41,777 bases of DNA. Source: an uncultured Methanobrevibacter sp. (GTDB lineage: Archaea > Methanobacteriota > Methanobacteria > Methanobacteriales > Methanobacteriaceae). Of the stretch, positions 17,663-27,481 are shown piece by piece. Numbering within the stretch: the first letter of the stretch is position 1; each line of letters begins with the position of its first letter. The position numbers and the translations under genes are program-made. The stretch covers positions 1 through 41,777 of the forward strand of contig OMVX01000020.1 of the NCBI GenBank assembly GCA_900314605.1, in the 5' to 3' direction. Under the pieces are notes generated by a model. The model made no database searches. It was not told the origin of the DNA and saw only the letters and a program-made list of their open reading frames with translations.

Positions 17663-18460
17663 CTAGTTTTCAACATCAATAAAATTCACAATACTTTTTC
17701 TAAAATATTTTGTAGAAATAATACCAATTATTGCTCCAAAAATAGTGAAAAATATTGGTGCATATCCGTTAAACAGGTTATAAGAAAATTGGAATCCCAC
17801 TGAAATTTCTACAATAATATTACATAAAAAACCTAATACAAGTCCAGTTATAATACCTAAAAGACCACCATTAATCAAATCTTTAAATGAACCAAAGATT
17901 GAAACTACTATAAATAAACTTATAAAAAATCCAAATGGATATAAATCGATGGTTTGAGTAAAAAATCCGAAAATATAGGAAAATAATAATGATAGTACAA
18001 CTGAAATAACAATAGAGATTATAGATAGAACAAACAATTTTTTTATCCTAATTGTTTTTTTAATTCCATCAAAAGATTGAATATCGATGTTTAGAGAATT
18101 TCCACATTCAATACAATATTGAGAATCTTCATCAGAAATTTTTGTTTTACAATGAGGACATATTTTATATTCTTTTGATATTGTTTCCTCATTTACATTA
18201 TCTGATTGGTCTACTACATCATCAGCTTTAGAAGATTCATTTTTACTGCTTTCATCTTGTGAATCTTTTTTGGATGATTCTACATCATTGTCTTCCTCTT
18301 TTTTTATTTTTGCACCACATTTTGGACAAAAAATATTGTCTTTTTCTAATTGACAATTACATGAAGGACAAAATAAATTTTCATTTTTTGTCCCGCAATG
18401 TGGACAATAATTTTGATTGTCTATTTCTTTACCACATTTTTGACATTCTACCAATTCCAT
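17663..18460 (-). CDS. Multi-zinc-ribbon membrane protein
   Basis: About 265 residues; no specific family recognised beyond zinc-ribbon domains. The N-terminus stacks CxxC pairs (CQKCG, CPHCG, CPSC, CPKCG; residues about 7-54), then an acidic Ser/Asp linker, another ribbon (CPHCKTKISDEDSQYCIECG, about 100-120), and four hydrophobic helices from about 140 to the end. The ATG at 18460 overlaps its ribosome site; TTG 18454 is an alternative with better spacing. An 18-base A-run just after the gene (T-run on its own strand) may terminate it. Its promoter region was split from its divergent neighbour by an insertion sequence. Confidence 0.75.
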   Translation of the reverse strand: MELVECQKCGKEIDNQNYCPHCGTKNENLFCPSCNCQLEKDNIFCPKCGAKIKKEEDNDVESSKKDSQDESSKNESSKADDVVDQSDNVNEETISKEYKICPHCKTKISDEDSQYCIECGNSLNIDIQSFDGIKKTIRIKKLFVLSIISIVISVVLSLLFSYIFGFFTQTIDLYPFGFFISLFIVVSIFGSFKDLINGGLLGIITGLVLGFLCNIIVEISVGFQFSYNLFNGYAPIFFTIFGAIIGIISTKYFRKSIVNFIDVEN

Positions 18461-18510
18461 CACCCCACTATAAAACTTTTATGTATACAATTTTAGTTTA
18501 ATAATTAATA

Positions 18511-18530
18511 AATTTTTATATAAAGTTTTT
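18511..18530. repeat. Target-site direct repeat, left copy, with TATA box
   Basis: AATTTTTATATAAAGTTTTT, identical to 19782-19801 on the other side of the insertion sequence. It contains a TATA box readable on both strands. This copy is about 50 bp upstream of the minus-strand zinc-ribbon gene. Confidence 0.85.
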
Positions 18531-19783
18531 AGGGACCTGAATTTTTTCAAATAAAATTCAACATAATTGCCCTTATTTTTATAATTTATCATGTTCCTTT
18601 AAGACTGTTTGTAAAAATACAATTTAAAATTACTCTTTTTAATAAAAAAAAGTCTTTAAATCGTTAAATTTAAATAGTATGTGTTATATATATTTATTTG
18701 TGATTAAAAATGAAACACAGATTAAATTTAGATATTAAAGACCTGAATTATAGTTTGTTGAAAGAAATATTTAAAATTATGGATTGCAGAGAATCTTCTG
18801 AAATTTTAGCTTCCTGTGGTTTAAAAACATTGATAAACAAGTATTTACCTTTAAAATCATATTTATCAGTATGTTCTTTGGTTTAGACATTCTATTCATA
18901 TTGAATGAGCTTGAATCTAAAGAAAAACTTCGCAAATACATTAATATTTCTGAAGTTTTAAGTGCTGATCAAGTTTATAAAAATTTTTCGCTACAAGATT
19001 CAAGAGAACTTGTTAAAGCATTAAATCGTGTTTTAAATGGAATAAATCGTGTTAAAAGAAGAGAAAAAAAGACTTTTATTGTTGATGCAACACCAGTGGA
19101 CTTGGATATTAATTTCCATAGAAATAAAAAGACTAAAGAACATCTAAAATCATTGAATTTAAAATGGAGTTATTCTTCTTCTAAAGGATTTTATATTGAA
19201 TTTAAAGCAACAGTTATCATTCATTTCGATAGTATGAATCCTGTTTCTATTTTAATTCATTCTGGAGCTCCCAATGATGCAAAACTTTTTGACGAAATTA
19301 TGGAAAATCTTCAAAAAAGACGTATAATTCAAAAAGGAGATACATTAATTTGATAAAGGATATTATAGCTATAAAAACTACCAATTAGGAATTAGTAAGT
19401 ATAAAATCATTCCTTTTATTTTCCCCAAAGATAATTTCAAAAGAAATAAATTAAATGACCAATTATCCTATCCATTATCCTCATTTATCAAAACAAAGAA
19501 AATTAAAACTGAAAAAAGATTTTTTGAAAAGTTAAAACACAAATTATTAAATAAATTAGATGTTTGGAAAAATTTTAAACCAATTAGAGGAAAAATAGAA
19601 GATTTTTTCAAATTACTCAAACAAGGACTTAACTTAAGAGAAATACATAAATACACACCAAAATCTGTCGAAAAAACAGTATATTTAAATGTATTTTTAG
19701 GAGCCTTAATTATATCACAAGGGTTTAAATCAAAAACAGCCATACAACAATTATCTGAGAAATAAAAATTCAGACCCCTAAAA
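18527..19783 (+). mobile_element. Insertion sequence with DDE transposase, IS4/IS5-like
   Basis: About 1.26 kb. The ends are inverted repeats: TTTTAGGGACCTGAATTTTT at the left matches TTTTAGGGGTCTGAATTTTT (reverse complement of the right end) with two differences. The flanks carry a perfect direct repeat of 14-20 bp, depending on whether the terminal Ts belong to the element. It encodes one DDE-type transposase broken by two frameshifts. I cannot name the exact IS family. It sits between two divergent membrane-protein genes. Confidence 0.85.
18710..19765 (+). pseudogene. Transposase with two frameshifts
   Basis: Three consecutive reading frames make up one DDE transposase of about 350 residues. 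The first runs from ATG 18710 to a TAG at 18884-18886. The second, open from about 18868 to 19353, carries the first catalytic Asp in IVDATPVDLDINFH. The third, from about 19349 to the TAA at 19763-19765, carries the second Asp in FDKGYYSYKNY and the Glu in KIEDFFKLLKQG. The second break looks like loss of one T in ATTTGAT. With both shifts the protein should be inactive unless ribosomes slip; programmed frameshifting is possible but would be needed twice. Confidence 0.85.
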
Positions 19784-19801
19784 TTTTTATATAAAGTTTT
19801 T
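19782..19801. repeat. Target-site direct repeat, right copy, with TATA box
   Basis: AATTTTTATATAAAGTTTTT, identical to the left copy at 18511-18530. Here the TATA box lies about 50-60 bp before the plus-strand gene at 19846, a suitable place for its promoter. Confidence 0.85.
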
Positions 19802-19845
19802 ATATTAAAAAAATAAAAGATAATAGTACCAAAAGGGGTGATAAA

Positions 19846-20892
19846 ATGAAAATGAATTATCATATTTTATTTCTTATAGTTATAATAGGGATTATTTCTG
19901 TAGGTGTTGTTGGTGCTAATGTATTTAATAGTGATTCTTCAATGAAAAAAGAAGTTTTTGATGGTATTACTGTCTCTGTACCAACTGATTCAGAATTTGT
20001 TAAAACAGGAGAAAATGTTTATAAAGATACTAATTATGGAATACAAATTAATACTTTTAAAAACAATAATTCCATGATTAAATACTTAAAAAACTCTAAA
20101 AAATCAAAAATTATTCCAGTTGAAAATCAACCTCCTCAATCAGTTGCTTTTAAAAAAGGCCAATCTTTTAATATTTTAGTTACTAATGGTATTGAAGGAG
20201 TTGCAGTAGGTTCTAAAGATAAAGAACTCACTTCAAAAATAGCTAACAAAGTCACGTTTAGTAATAATCACCATAGTGAAAAACCTGCAGGAGTTCCATT
20301 TATAAGACAACCTATGACTGTAGAAAAAGATTATGATTTAATAATGTTACTTGTTGGAGAAGTAGACAATAAAGTATTTAATACTCTAATATTAGATAAT
20401 ATTCTTCTAAATGTTACAGCAAGTTATAATGAAAATAGATATGAACCATTTGATATGGGAGTTGATGATTCATCTGATGGATCAGGTACATATGTCTCTG
20501 ATATTAAAAATGAAGATGATTTAAAAGATGCATTAAGTGATGCTAATACCTCTTCAAATGATAATTCTGTTGATTCTAACAGTGAAGACATAAGTAATAG
20601 TCAAGATAATCTTGTTCAGTCTAGTGATAATAACCATAAAACCCAAAAGACTCAATCAGGTAATCCATCCAATAGTGTTAGTTCTAGTAACCAACAAGGG
20701 AATTTATCCCTTAGTGAATGTGAACAATTAGTACATGAACAAATATTAGTTAACAATCCTGATTTAAGAATAGGTGAATATTACAATGTTTCAAACGGTT
20801 ATGTTTTCATTATTGTAGACAATTTAAATGAAACTGTTAATCAGGTTACTGTTAATGCATTAACTGGGGAAATTACACCTATCTCTAGTTAA
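19846..20892 (+). CDS. Membrane-anchored extracellular protein, PepSY-like C-terminus
   Basis: 348 residues; no specific family recognised for the body. Residues about 5-25 form a hydrophobic signal or anchor (ILFLIVIIGIISVGVVG). A folded region of about 200 residues follows, then a Ser/Asn/Asp linker at about 215-290 (disordered, probably a cell-wall spacer). The C-terminal 55 residues (ECEQLVHEQIL to VTVNALTGEITPI) resemble a PepSY-type domain: helix, then strands ending in a DxxTGxI-like turn. The start ATG has GGGGTGAT three bases upstream. Its promoter TATA is in the repeat at 19782-19801. It is divergent from the zinc-ribbon gene beyond the insertion sequence. Confidence 0.75.
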   Translation: MKMNYHILFLIVIIGIISVGVVGANVFNSDSSMKKEVFDGITVSVPTDSEFVKTGENVYKDTNYGIQINTFKNNNSMIKYLKNSKKSKIIPVENQPPQSVAFKKGQSFNILVTNGIEGVAVGSKDKELTSKIANKVTFSNNHHSEKPAGVPFIRQPMTVEKDYDLIMLLVGEVDNKVFNTLILDNILLNVTASYNENRYEPFDMGVDDSSDGSGTYVSDIKNEDDLKDALSDANTSSNDNSVDSNSEDISNSQDNLVQSSDNNHKTQKTQSGNPSNSVSSSNQQGNLSLSECEQLVHEQILVNNPDLRIGEYYNVSNGYVFIIVDNLNETVNQVTVNALTGEITPISS

Positions 20893-21543
20893 TTTAACAT
20901 TAACTTTTTTTTTATTTTAATTAATTGATTTTTTTACTTAATTTTTATAAAAATTCATTGAAAAATTAAATAAAAACTAAAGATCTATTTTTTATGTTTA
21001 TGATTATTTAATATTAGATGTTGATTTTATATCATAAACTATTTTTATATCAATTATCAAAAAACTTAAAAATAAATTTTATAACGATTTATTCATCAAT
21101 TTGATTAATAAAAGTTTTGAATGATTTATGTATAAAAAGTTGCCAAAATCATTTATCTAAATTGGAATAGTGCAAATATTAAAAAACTGAAAATATAAAG
21201 GAATATTAAAGATTTTAGCGGAAAATAAAAAAGAAAAGATAATTTATTAAAATCATCAATTTTTTAATATTCAAAGATTAATACTAAAAGTATATTAATA
21301 ACTTTTTAATAATAATTAATTATTATTAATTAATGGAGAAAAGTTTAATTTATAAATTATTTTTCATAAGTAAAATTTTAAAATTTTTATCCATTTTATA
21401 ATATAATTTTATAAAAAACTATATTTTATTATTGAATATTGATTTTTCAGCTTAAAACTTTTAATTATGTTAAACTAAAAGATATAATTAAAATAAACTA
21501 AAATCAATAATTATTATAAAAATAATTATTAGAGGTTATCAAA
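20893..21543. other. 650-bp non-coding gap before rpl21e
   Basis: No gene supported on either strand. It starts with T-runs that could end the upstream transcript and contains a perfect A/T palindrome of 24 bp at 21306-21329. A slightly less A/T-rich patch lies at about 21138-21175 (GTTGCCAAAATCATTTATC, ATTGGAATAGTGC). The rpl21e promoter must lie near the right end; TATA-like sequences occur at 21417-21430 and 21480-21490. Confidence 0.4.
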
Positions 21544-21834
21544 ATGCAAAGATCAAGAGGATTTAAAAGTAGATCAAGAAAAAAATTAACTAAAAAGCCA
21601 CGTGCTGGTCGTTCAAATCCTATTACTAACAAACTCCAAATATTTAAAGAAGGAGATTTAGTACATATTATCATCGACCCAAGTGTTCACAGAGGCCAAC
21701 CTCACTCCAGATTCCATGGAAAAACTGCTGAAGTAATTGGTAAAAGAGGTCAAGCATATTTACTTGGATTAAAAGATGGTAACAAATATAAAGAATTAAT
21801 TGTAAGACCAGATCACTTAAAATTACAAGAGTAG
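21544..21834 (+). CDS. rpl21e: Large ribosomal subunit protein eL21 (L21e)
   Basis: A 50S subunit protein. The 96 residues match archaeal L21e. It has a basic N-terminal tail ([20 protein letters not shown]) and a small barrel with [31 protein letters not shown] (about 34-64). GAGG lies upstream of the ATG. It starts the conserved archaeal run rpl21e-rpoF-DUF655-ksgA-hemK2; its stop codon is part of the rpoF ribosome site (GTAGAT). Confidence 0.96.
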   Translation: MQRSRGFKSRSRKKLTKKPRAGRSNPITNKLQIFKEGDLVHIIIDPSVHRGQPHSRFHGKTAEVIGKRGQAYLLGLKDGNKYKELIVRPDHLKLQE

Positions 21835-21839
21835 ATTAT

Positions 21840-22202
21840 ATGATAGGTAAAAAAACAGTCAGCAAAGAACCGATACCTGTAGCTAAAGTTAAAGATATCC
21901 TTCAAGAATTTAGTGAAGAAAATGAACTTGGCTATGAACAAAATCTTACCTTAGATCATGTAAGTTCATTTAGCAAACTCACACAAGAAGATTCTTTAAA
22001 ATTAATTGAAGAACTTACAGGTGCATTTGATGGTAAAATTACTGAAAAAATAGCAGTTCATATAGCTGATTTATTACCTCAAGATTTAGATGATATGAGA
22101 TTATTATTTGCTAAAGAAAGAGTTTCCCTAAACAAAGAGGAAATGGAAGAAATTCTTAATATTGTAGGTAAATATGATATTATTATAGATGATGAAGAAT
22201 AA
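21840..22202 (+). CDS. rpoF: DNA-directed RNA polymerase subunit F (Rpo4)
   Basis: The stalk subunit that pairs with RpoE, equivalent to eukaryotic RPB4, with roles in promoter opening and RNA handling. The 120 residues are typical. Family features include an N-terminal tip (SKEPIPVAKVKDIL) and a C-terminal HRDC-like helical region with HIADLLPQDLDDMRLLFAKERV (about 75-96). It starts five bases after the rpl21e stop, so translation is coupled. An acidic C-terminus (DIIIDDEE) ends it. Confidence 0.93.
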   Translation: MIGKKTVSKEPIPVAKVKDILQEFSEENELGYEQNLTLDHVSSFSKLTQEDSLKLIEELTGAFDGKITEKIAVHIADLLPQDLDDMRLLFAKERVSLNKEEMEEILNIVGKYDIIIDDEE

Positions 22203-22514
22203 TTCTTTTTTCATCATAATATTTAAAATTAAAATCTATGACTGCTGTTTTTCAACATTTAACAAGTATGAAAGTTTAGTAAATATAATATATAATTTAA
22301 ACTAAAAAAACTTAAACTACAACTTAATTTAAAAAAAAAACTATTTTTGAGAATTCCTATTAATAATGTTAAAAAGTAATTTTACTAAATTAAATATATT
22401 AATTAACATTTATAAAAAAATTAATATTATTTAAAGGAAAAATAATGTAATTAATACTATAAATTTATTTACAGAATTATGACTTAAACTAGATAGCAAA
22501 GAGGAGAGAGTGTT
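22203..22514. other. Gap between rpoF and the DUF655 gene
   Basis: A/T-rich, no gene seen. TATA-like ACTATAAATTTAT at about 22456-22468 lies 50 bp before the DUF655 start, so that gene can have its own promoter despite the conserved order with rpoF. Confidence 0.4.
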
Positions 22515-23162
22515 ATGGCAAATAAAAATCAGCATAATAAGAAAAAAACATTCGTTAAAGAAGAAAATGCAATAATTTTAGATTATCTTAGTTTAGGTTA
22601 TGTTAACGATAAATTAAGTAATTTCAAGAGAAAACCCATTGCACAGGCAATAGGTTGTGAAAAATTCACCCTACTTGAACTTATTCCTAAACCTAATCCT
22701 AATATTGAAATTCATGAAAAAGTTTACATAGGCCCTGGAAAAAGGGATAAAATTAAAACCGTTAAAAAACTTCAATATGAAAATTTAACTGCTACAAGTA
22801 GAATTGAACTTGAATACACTATAAAAGAGATAATTGAAAATGATGAAGAAAAATATGTTCAATTCTTTAATACTGCAGAGCCACTTAGTACAAGATTACA
22901 CAAACTTGAACTTCTACCAGGAATTGGTGAAAAAACAATGTGGGCTATTCTGGAAGCTAGAAAAGAAAAAACTTTTGAAAGTTATGAAGATATTAAAACT
23001 AGAGTTCCTGCCTTACCTGACCCAGTCACTATGATTACAAATAGAGTTCTTCAAGAGCTTAATACTGGAATTGTTAAAAAAGGAAAAAATAAATATTATT
23101 TATTTACCCAAATCCCTTATGGTAGGATAAAAAGGTCTAGAGGGAAAAAAAATAATCGGTAA
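22515..23162 (+). CDS. DUF655 family protein, predicted nucleic-acid binding
   Basis: 215 residues of an archaeal family usually found between rpoF and ksgA. A small barrel-like N-terminal part (about 15-105) includes LDYLSLGYVNDKL, IGCEKFTLLELIPKPNPN and EKVYIGPGKRDKIK. This is followed by helix-hairpin-helix segments with LPGIGEKTMWAILEARKEK (about 136-154), a DNA/RNA backbone-binding motif, and a basic C-terminus. Its neighbourhood suggests a role in rRNA or ribosome maturation; this is inference. GAGGAGAGAGTG precedes the ATG. Confidence 0.88.
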   Translation: MANKNQHNKKKTFVKEENAIILDYLSLGYVNDKLSNFKRKPIAQAIGCEKFTLLELIPKPNPNIEIHEKVYIGPGKRDKIKTVKKLQYENLTATSRIELEYTIKEIIENDEEKYVQFFNTAEPLSTRLHKLELLPGIGEKTMWAILEARKEKTFESYEDIKTRVPALPDPVTMITNRVLQELNTGIVKKGKNKYYLFTQIPYGRIKRSRGKKNNR

Positions 23163-23298
23163 AACATTAAATATTAAAAATATATCATTATATAAATAAA
23201 ATTTTAAAATAAAATTTATTATTCTTATTTTATTAAAAGATATGTATAAAAAACCATTAGATTCTTTCTTTTTAAGTATTTTTTAAAGATGTGATTTA

Positions 23299-24186
23299 TT
23301 GAAAAATAATGGAAATTCATCCCTTGCAAGTCAGACAAAGAATGTTTTATCTAAAAATAATATTAAACTAAAATCCAGTCTTGGACAGAACTTTTTAATT
23401 GATGACAATAAACAAAAACAAATTATTAACTTTGCAAATTTAACAAAAAAGGATACTGTTCTTGAAATAGGTCCTGGAATTGGTACATTAAGTTTAGAAC
23501 TTGCAAAACATGCATTTAAGGTAATTTGTATAGAACAGGATAAATTAGTTGCAGATATATTAGAATCTAGAATAGAAGAAAATTCCATAAACAATATTGA
23601 AATAATTAATGAAGATGCATTGAAAGTTGATTTTCCTAAATTTAATAAAGTAGTTTCCAATTTACCATATCAAATATCTTCACCTATTACATTTAAATTA
23701 CTTGATTATTCTTTTGATAAGGCTGTGTTAATGTACCAAAAAGAATTTGCAGATCGTATGTTAAGTACTGCTGGAGAAAAAAATTACTCTCGATTATCTG
23801 TAATGCTTGCTTTTAGAGTTAATGTAGAATTTCTAATGAATGTTCCTAAAGAATGTTATATGCCAAAACCTAAAGTTAACTCTACAGTTGTAAAATTAAC
23901 TCCAAATTATAAATATAATTTAGAAAATAAAGAAGATAAGCAATTATTTGAATATTATGCGAAAATAGCTAAGGCATTATTCCAACATAAAAATAAAAAA
24001 GCTGAAAATGCTCTAATTAATTCACGACATGAAATCGGATATAATGATAAAAAAGAATTAAAAAAGATTTTAGAAGATATTAAAACAGATAAATTAACTA
24101 ATTATCTCAGTCAAAGGCCTGTAAACTTAAGTCCAGAGGAAATTTTAGAATTAACTAAATTATTAAAAGATTTTATTTTAATATAG
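23299..24186 (+). CDS. ksgA: 16S rRNA dimethyladenosine transferase KsgA/Dim1
   Basis: Dimethylates two adjacent adenines in the 3'-terminal helix of 16S rRNA, a late step of 30S assembly. 295 residues. The SAM-binding motif VLEIGPGIGTLSLEL is at about 54-68, the catalytic NLPY at 121-124 and the target-loop region KEFADRM near 150. QNFLID near 30 is a family signature. The start is a TTG at 23299, supported by GTGAT three bases upstream and by the absence of a better ATG. The HemK2-like gene begins 15 bp after the stop, so both are in one operon. Confidence 0.95.
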   Translation: MKNNGNSSLASQTKNVLSKNNIKLKSSLGQNFLIDDNKQKQIINFANLTKKDTVLEIGPGIGTLSLELAKHAFKVICIEQDKLVADILESRIEENSINNIEIINEDALKVDFPKFNKVVSNLPYQISSPITFKLLDYSFDKAVLMYQKEFADRMLSTAGEKNYSRLSVMLAFRVNVEFLMNVPKECYMPKPKVNSTVVKLTPNYKYNLENKEDKQLFEYYAKIAKALFQHKNKKAENALINSRHEIGYNDKKELKKILEDIKTDKLTNYLSQRPVNLSPEEILELTKLLKDFILI

Positions 24187-24201
24187 AAAATATGTGATTT
24201 G

Positions 24202-24795
24202 ATGAAAATTAATGGTTTTGAAATTGAAACAAATGATTTAGTTTATATCCCTGCAGAAGATACTTTTCTTTTAGCAGAAAATCTTGAAATTAAAAAGAGC
24301 GATAGTGTTTTAGAGATTGGAACAGGAACAGGTACTGTTGCACTTTTTGCATCAAAACTTACGAGTGGTCAAATTACAGTTACAGACATAAATTTTGATG
24401 CACTTGAACTTGCAAGGAAGAATTTTGAAAAAAATAATATAAAAGGAATTGAACTTATTTTTGGAAATTTATTTGAAGAACTTAAAAATAGAAAATTTGA
24501 TGTAATTTTGTTTAATACTCCATATCTACCAACTGAAAAAGATGACATTATTGAGGATGATTTAAATTATGCATTTGATGGTGGAGTAGATGGAAGAAAA
24601 ATTATAGACCCCTTCTTATATGAAGTGAAAAATCATTTAAACAAGGGAGGTTTAGTGCAGTTAATTCAATCATCATTATCAGATATAAATAAAACACTAG
24701 AAATTTTATCAAAAGAAGGTTTTATGTGTGAAATAGCAGGTAGTGAACACTTTTTCTTTGAAGATATTGTACTTATTAATGCATATTTATTATAA
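24202..24795 (+). CDS. HemK2-like protein-(glutamine) methyltransferase
   Basis: The archaeal counterpart of Mtq2/HemK2, which methylates the glutamine of the GGQ motif in release factor aRF1. About 197 residues, with SAM-binding VLEIGTGTGTVALFA near 38-52. The substrate motif NTPY at 105-108 replaces the bacterial NPPY but keeps Asn and Tyr. The start is ATG 24202, because GTGAT lies three bases upstream; the TTG at 24199 touches that site. It is translated right after ksgA. Activity on other substrates cannot be excluded. Confidence 0.9.
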   Translation: MKINGFEIETNDLVYIPAEDTFLLAENLEIKKSDSVLEIGTGTGTVALFASKLTSGQITVTDINFDALELARKNFEKNNIKGIELIFGNLFEELKNRKFDVILFNTPYLPTEKDDIIEDDLNYAFDGGVDGRKIIDPFLYEVKNHLNKGGLVQLIQSSLSDINKTLEILSKEGFMCEIAGSEHFFFEDIVLINAYLL

Positions 24796-25002
24796 AAATC
24801 TTTTATATAAATTTAAGAAAAAAATAAATAATAAAAAGAGAGAATTTATATTTTAAAATATAAAATAAAAAATAGATTCATAGAAAAGTTTTTTAATTTA
24901 TTTATACTAGATTTATAAAAATCATTATTAAATAACTATATAAAAAAATAGCAAATTTTAAAATAAAAAAATTAAATTAATATTTAAAAAGAAATTGTAA
25001 TA

Positions 25003-25863
25003 TTATGCAATTTCTCCATTAAATACTAATTTAGCAGGACCTTCCATAAATGCACCTAAATCTTCACCTTCTTTATATACAGTAAATTTAAGATTACCAC
25101 CAGGTAAATGTAAATGTAGATTAAAATCAAAAAGTCCTAATTTATATCCTGCAATAGCAGTTGAAGTTGCGCCGGTTCCGCAAGCTAAAGTTACACCTGC
25201 ACCTCTTTCCCATGTTCTCATTTTACCTTCATGTTTTGAGATTACTTCTACAAAATGTACATTAATTTTTTCAGGGAAAAGTCTGTGATTTTCTATAGCA
25301 GGACCAAATCTATTAATATCTACATCATCAACATTATCTACAAAAATGATTGCATGAGGATTTCCAACACTTACTGCAGTAAGTTTAAAAATCTCTCCAT
25401 CTACATCTATTTCCTCATCAATACATTCTTCACTATCAAAATTCATTGGGATTTCATCAGCTTTAAATGTGCATGTTCCCATATTTACTCTGAAAAACTT
25501 AGGTTCATTATTTTCTAAGGTAATGTCAATAGTTTTTATTCCACTTTTAGTTTCAACGGTCATAGATTCTGTTTCTAAGATTTTATTAATATATACAAAA
25601 TTTCCGAAACATCTTATCCCATTACCACACATTTCAGCTTCACTACCATCAGGGTTAAACATTCTATAACCTATATCTGCTACATTGGATGTGACAACAA
25701 ATAATACCCCATCTGCTCCTACACCAAAATGTCTATCACATAAAAATCTGCATGCTTCTGGTTTATCAGTTTCTGGAATTTGTGTTGCTTTACTTTCATC
25801 AATAATTACAAAATCATTACCAATACCATGCATTTTTGAAAATTTTAAACCTTTTAAATCCAT
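25003..25863 (-). CDS. dapF: Diaminopimelate epimerase
   Basis: Converts LL- to meso-diaminopimelate, the substrate of LysA. 286 residues, with the two catalytic cysteines Cys79 in EMCGNGIRC and Cys228 in ACGTGATS. FSKMHGIGNDFVIID at the N-terminus is the family signature. Since Methanobacteriales pseudomurein lacks diaminopimelate, its role here should be lysine synthesis. It follows lysA by 11 bp on the same strand; its ribosome site (AGGTG) lies directly after the lysA stop codon. Confidence 0.96.
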   Translation of the reverse strand: MDLKGLKFSKMHGIGNDFVIIDESKATQIPETDKPEACRFLCDRHFGVGADGVLFVVTSNVADIGYRMFNPDGSEAEMCGNGIRCFGNFVYINKILETESMTVETKSGIKTIDITLENNEPKFFRVNMGTCTFKADEIPMNFDSEECIDEEIDVDGEIFKLTAVSVGNPHAIIFVDNVDDVDINRFGPAIENHRLFPEKINVHFVEVISKHEGKMRTWERGAGVTLACGTGATSTAIAGYKLGLFDFNLHLHLPGGNLKFTVYKEGEDLGAFMEGPAKLVFNGEIA

Positions 25864-25874
25864 AATAACACCTA

Positions 25875-27158
25875 TTATTCTAAATGTTCAGGGATAATCT
25901 GACCCTCAAGTAAATCATCAAAAGTTTGAGCTTTACGAACTAAAGTAGCTTCACCATTATTAACAAGTACTTCAGCAGGAAGTGGTCTTGAATTATAATT
26001 AGATGCCATGGTAAATCCATATGCCCCTGCATTTAATATTCCTAAAACATCCCCTTCTTCTACATCAGGAAGAGGTCTATCCCTTGCAAATAAATCTCCA
26101 GATTCACAAACATTACCTGCAACATCAACCTCTTGAGTAATAGGAGCACTCATTTTACTTGCATCTACAATATGATGATAGGAATCATACATTGAAGGTC
26201 TGAGTAATGTATTAAATCCTGCATTAACACCAATAAATTTCCTATAACTTTGTTTTACACTGTTAACTTTAACAAGTAATGTTACTGCATCAGCAACTAA
26301 GTATCTACCTGGTTCAAGATACATTGTAGGTTTACCCATATTATACTCTGAAAGTTTCTCTTTAAAGAAACTAATATTTTCACTAGCAAAGTGGTCTAGA
26401 TCTAATGCTTTCTCTTCTGGTGTATATGGTACACCTACACCACCACCAAAATCAACAAATTCAAAGTCAATACCTGTGTCTTCATGGACTTTACCTGCAA
26501 TATCCATTGTAGAACCTATTGCAAGTTTAAATGGTTCAGGATCTAAAATTCCTGACCCGATATGAGAATGCATACCAATTGGATCAAATCCTAAATCTTT
26601 TGCCATAGCATAAACTTCTGATGCTTCATTATCCATAATACCAAATTTACTCATTACTCCTCCTGTAATAGTATGTTCATGGTGACCTGCACCTACCATA
26701 GGATTAACTCTAAATGATATTTTAAATCCTTTTGGATTAACTACTTCTGAAAGTCTATTAAGTGCTGATACAGAGTCAATATTTAAAATAACCCCCATAT
26801 CATGAACCATTTTAAGTTCTTCATCTGTGATATTATTACCAGTGAACAGTATTCTATCAGGAGAAAATCCTAATTTACGGGATATGTAAACTTCACCAGG
26901 AGATACTGTATCTACACAACATCCCTCACTTTCTAAAATTTTCATAACAGCAAGGTTTGTATTAGCTTTACATGCATAAAATACTTTAAAATCAGGATAA
27001 TATTTTGAAAATGAATTATAAAATTTATTATAATTTTCCCTTATTCTAACCTCATCAATTGCATAAATAGGGCTTCCAAATTCTTCAACTAAATCTAATG
27101 CATCAGCACCACCAATATCTAAATGGTCTTTATCATTGGTTTTGATATTTAAATCCAT
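25875..27158 (-). CDS. lysA: Diaminopimelate decarboxylase
   Basis: A PLP enzyme that decarboxylates meso-diaminopimelate to lysine. 427 residues. The PLP lysine is Lys64 in FYACKAN. Other landmarks are the Gly-rich phosphate loop [27 protein letters not shown] with the intersubunit active-site cysteine, and [18 protein letters not shown] near the end. The ribosome site GGAGGC is upstream. It is the first gene of a lysA-dapF operon that encodes the last two steps of lysine synthesis. Confidence 0.97.
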   Translation of the reverse strand: MDLNIKTNDKDHLDIGGADALDLVEEFGSPIYAIDEVRIRENYNKFYNSFSKYYPDFKVFYACKANTNLAVMKILESEGCCVDTVSPGEVYISRKLGFSPDRILFTGNNITDEELKMVHDMGVILNIDSVSALNRLSEVVNPKGFKISFRVNPMVGAGHHEHTITGGVMSKFGIMDNEASEVYAMAKDLGFDPIGMHSHIGSGILDPEPFKLAIGSTMDIAGKVHEDTGIDFEFVDFGGGVGVPYTPEEKALDLDHFASENISFFKEKLSEYNMGKPTMYLEPGRYLVADAVTLLVKVNSVKQSYRKFIGVNAGFNTLLRPSMYDSYHHIVDASKMSAPITQEVDVAGNVCESGDLFARDRPLPDVEEGDVLGILNAGAYGFTMASNYNSRPLPAEVLVNNGEATLVRKAQTFDDLLEGQIIPEHLE

Positions 27159-27481
27159 TATATGCCTCCAAATAAAATAATTAATAAAATATATAATTTA
27201 AAAACTGATTCCTTAATATAAATTCATAAAAATTAATTCTAAATAATATTAATAGATAAACTATAATAATATTTAAAAAAAGTTTTCAGATTATATTTAA
27301 ATCTTATAATATATAAATTTATAGAAATCAGTTAAAATTTTAAGTTTAAAGAAGATATTTTAAAAAATTAGTGATAAAATAAGATAGTTATTAAAATAAA
27401 CCAAAATATAAAGAAAATAAAATATAATATTGAATGAAAGGGAAAATAATAAAAAAATAAAGTTGATAAAAAAAATTAAGA
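27159..27481. other. Gap between argD and lysA
   Basis: A/T-rich, no gene seen. It should hold the lysA promoter on the minus strand and the end of the argD transcript; no specific terminator or operator was recognised. Confidence 0.4.

Noticed and set aside
18871-19353. Stand-alone 160-residue gene
   Set aside because: It is the middle frame of the frameshifted transposase; the catalytic residues are split over adjoining frames.
21306-21329. Perfect 24-bp A/T palindrome
   Set aside because: Built only of TTA/ATA units; such palindromes are expected by chance in DNA this A/T-rich, and no gene start is close.
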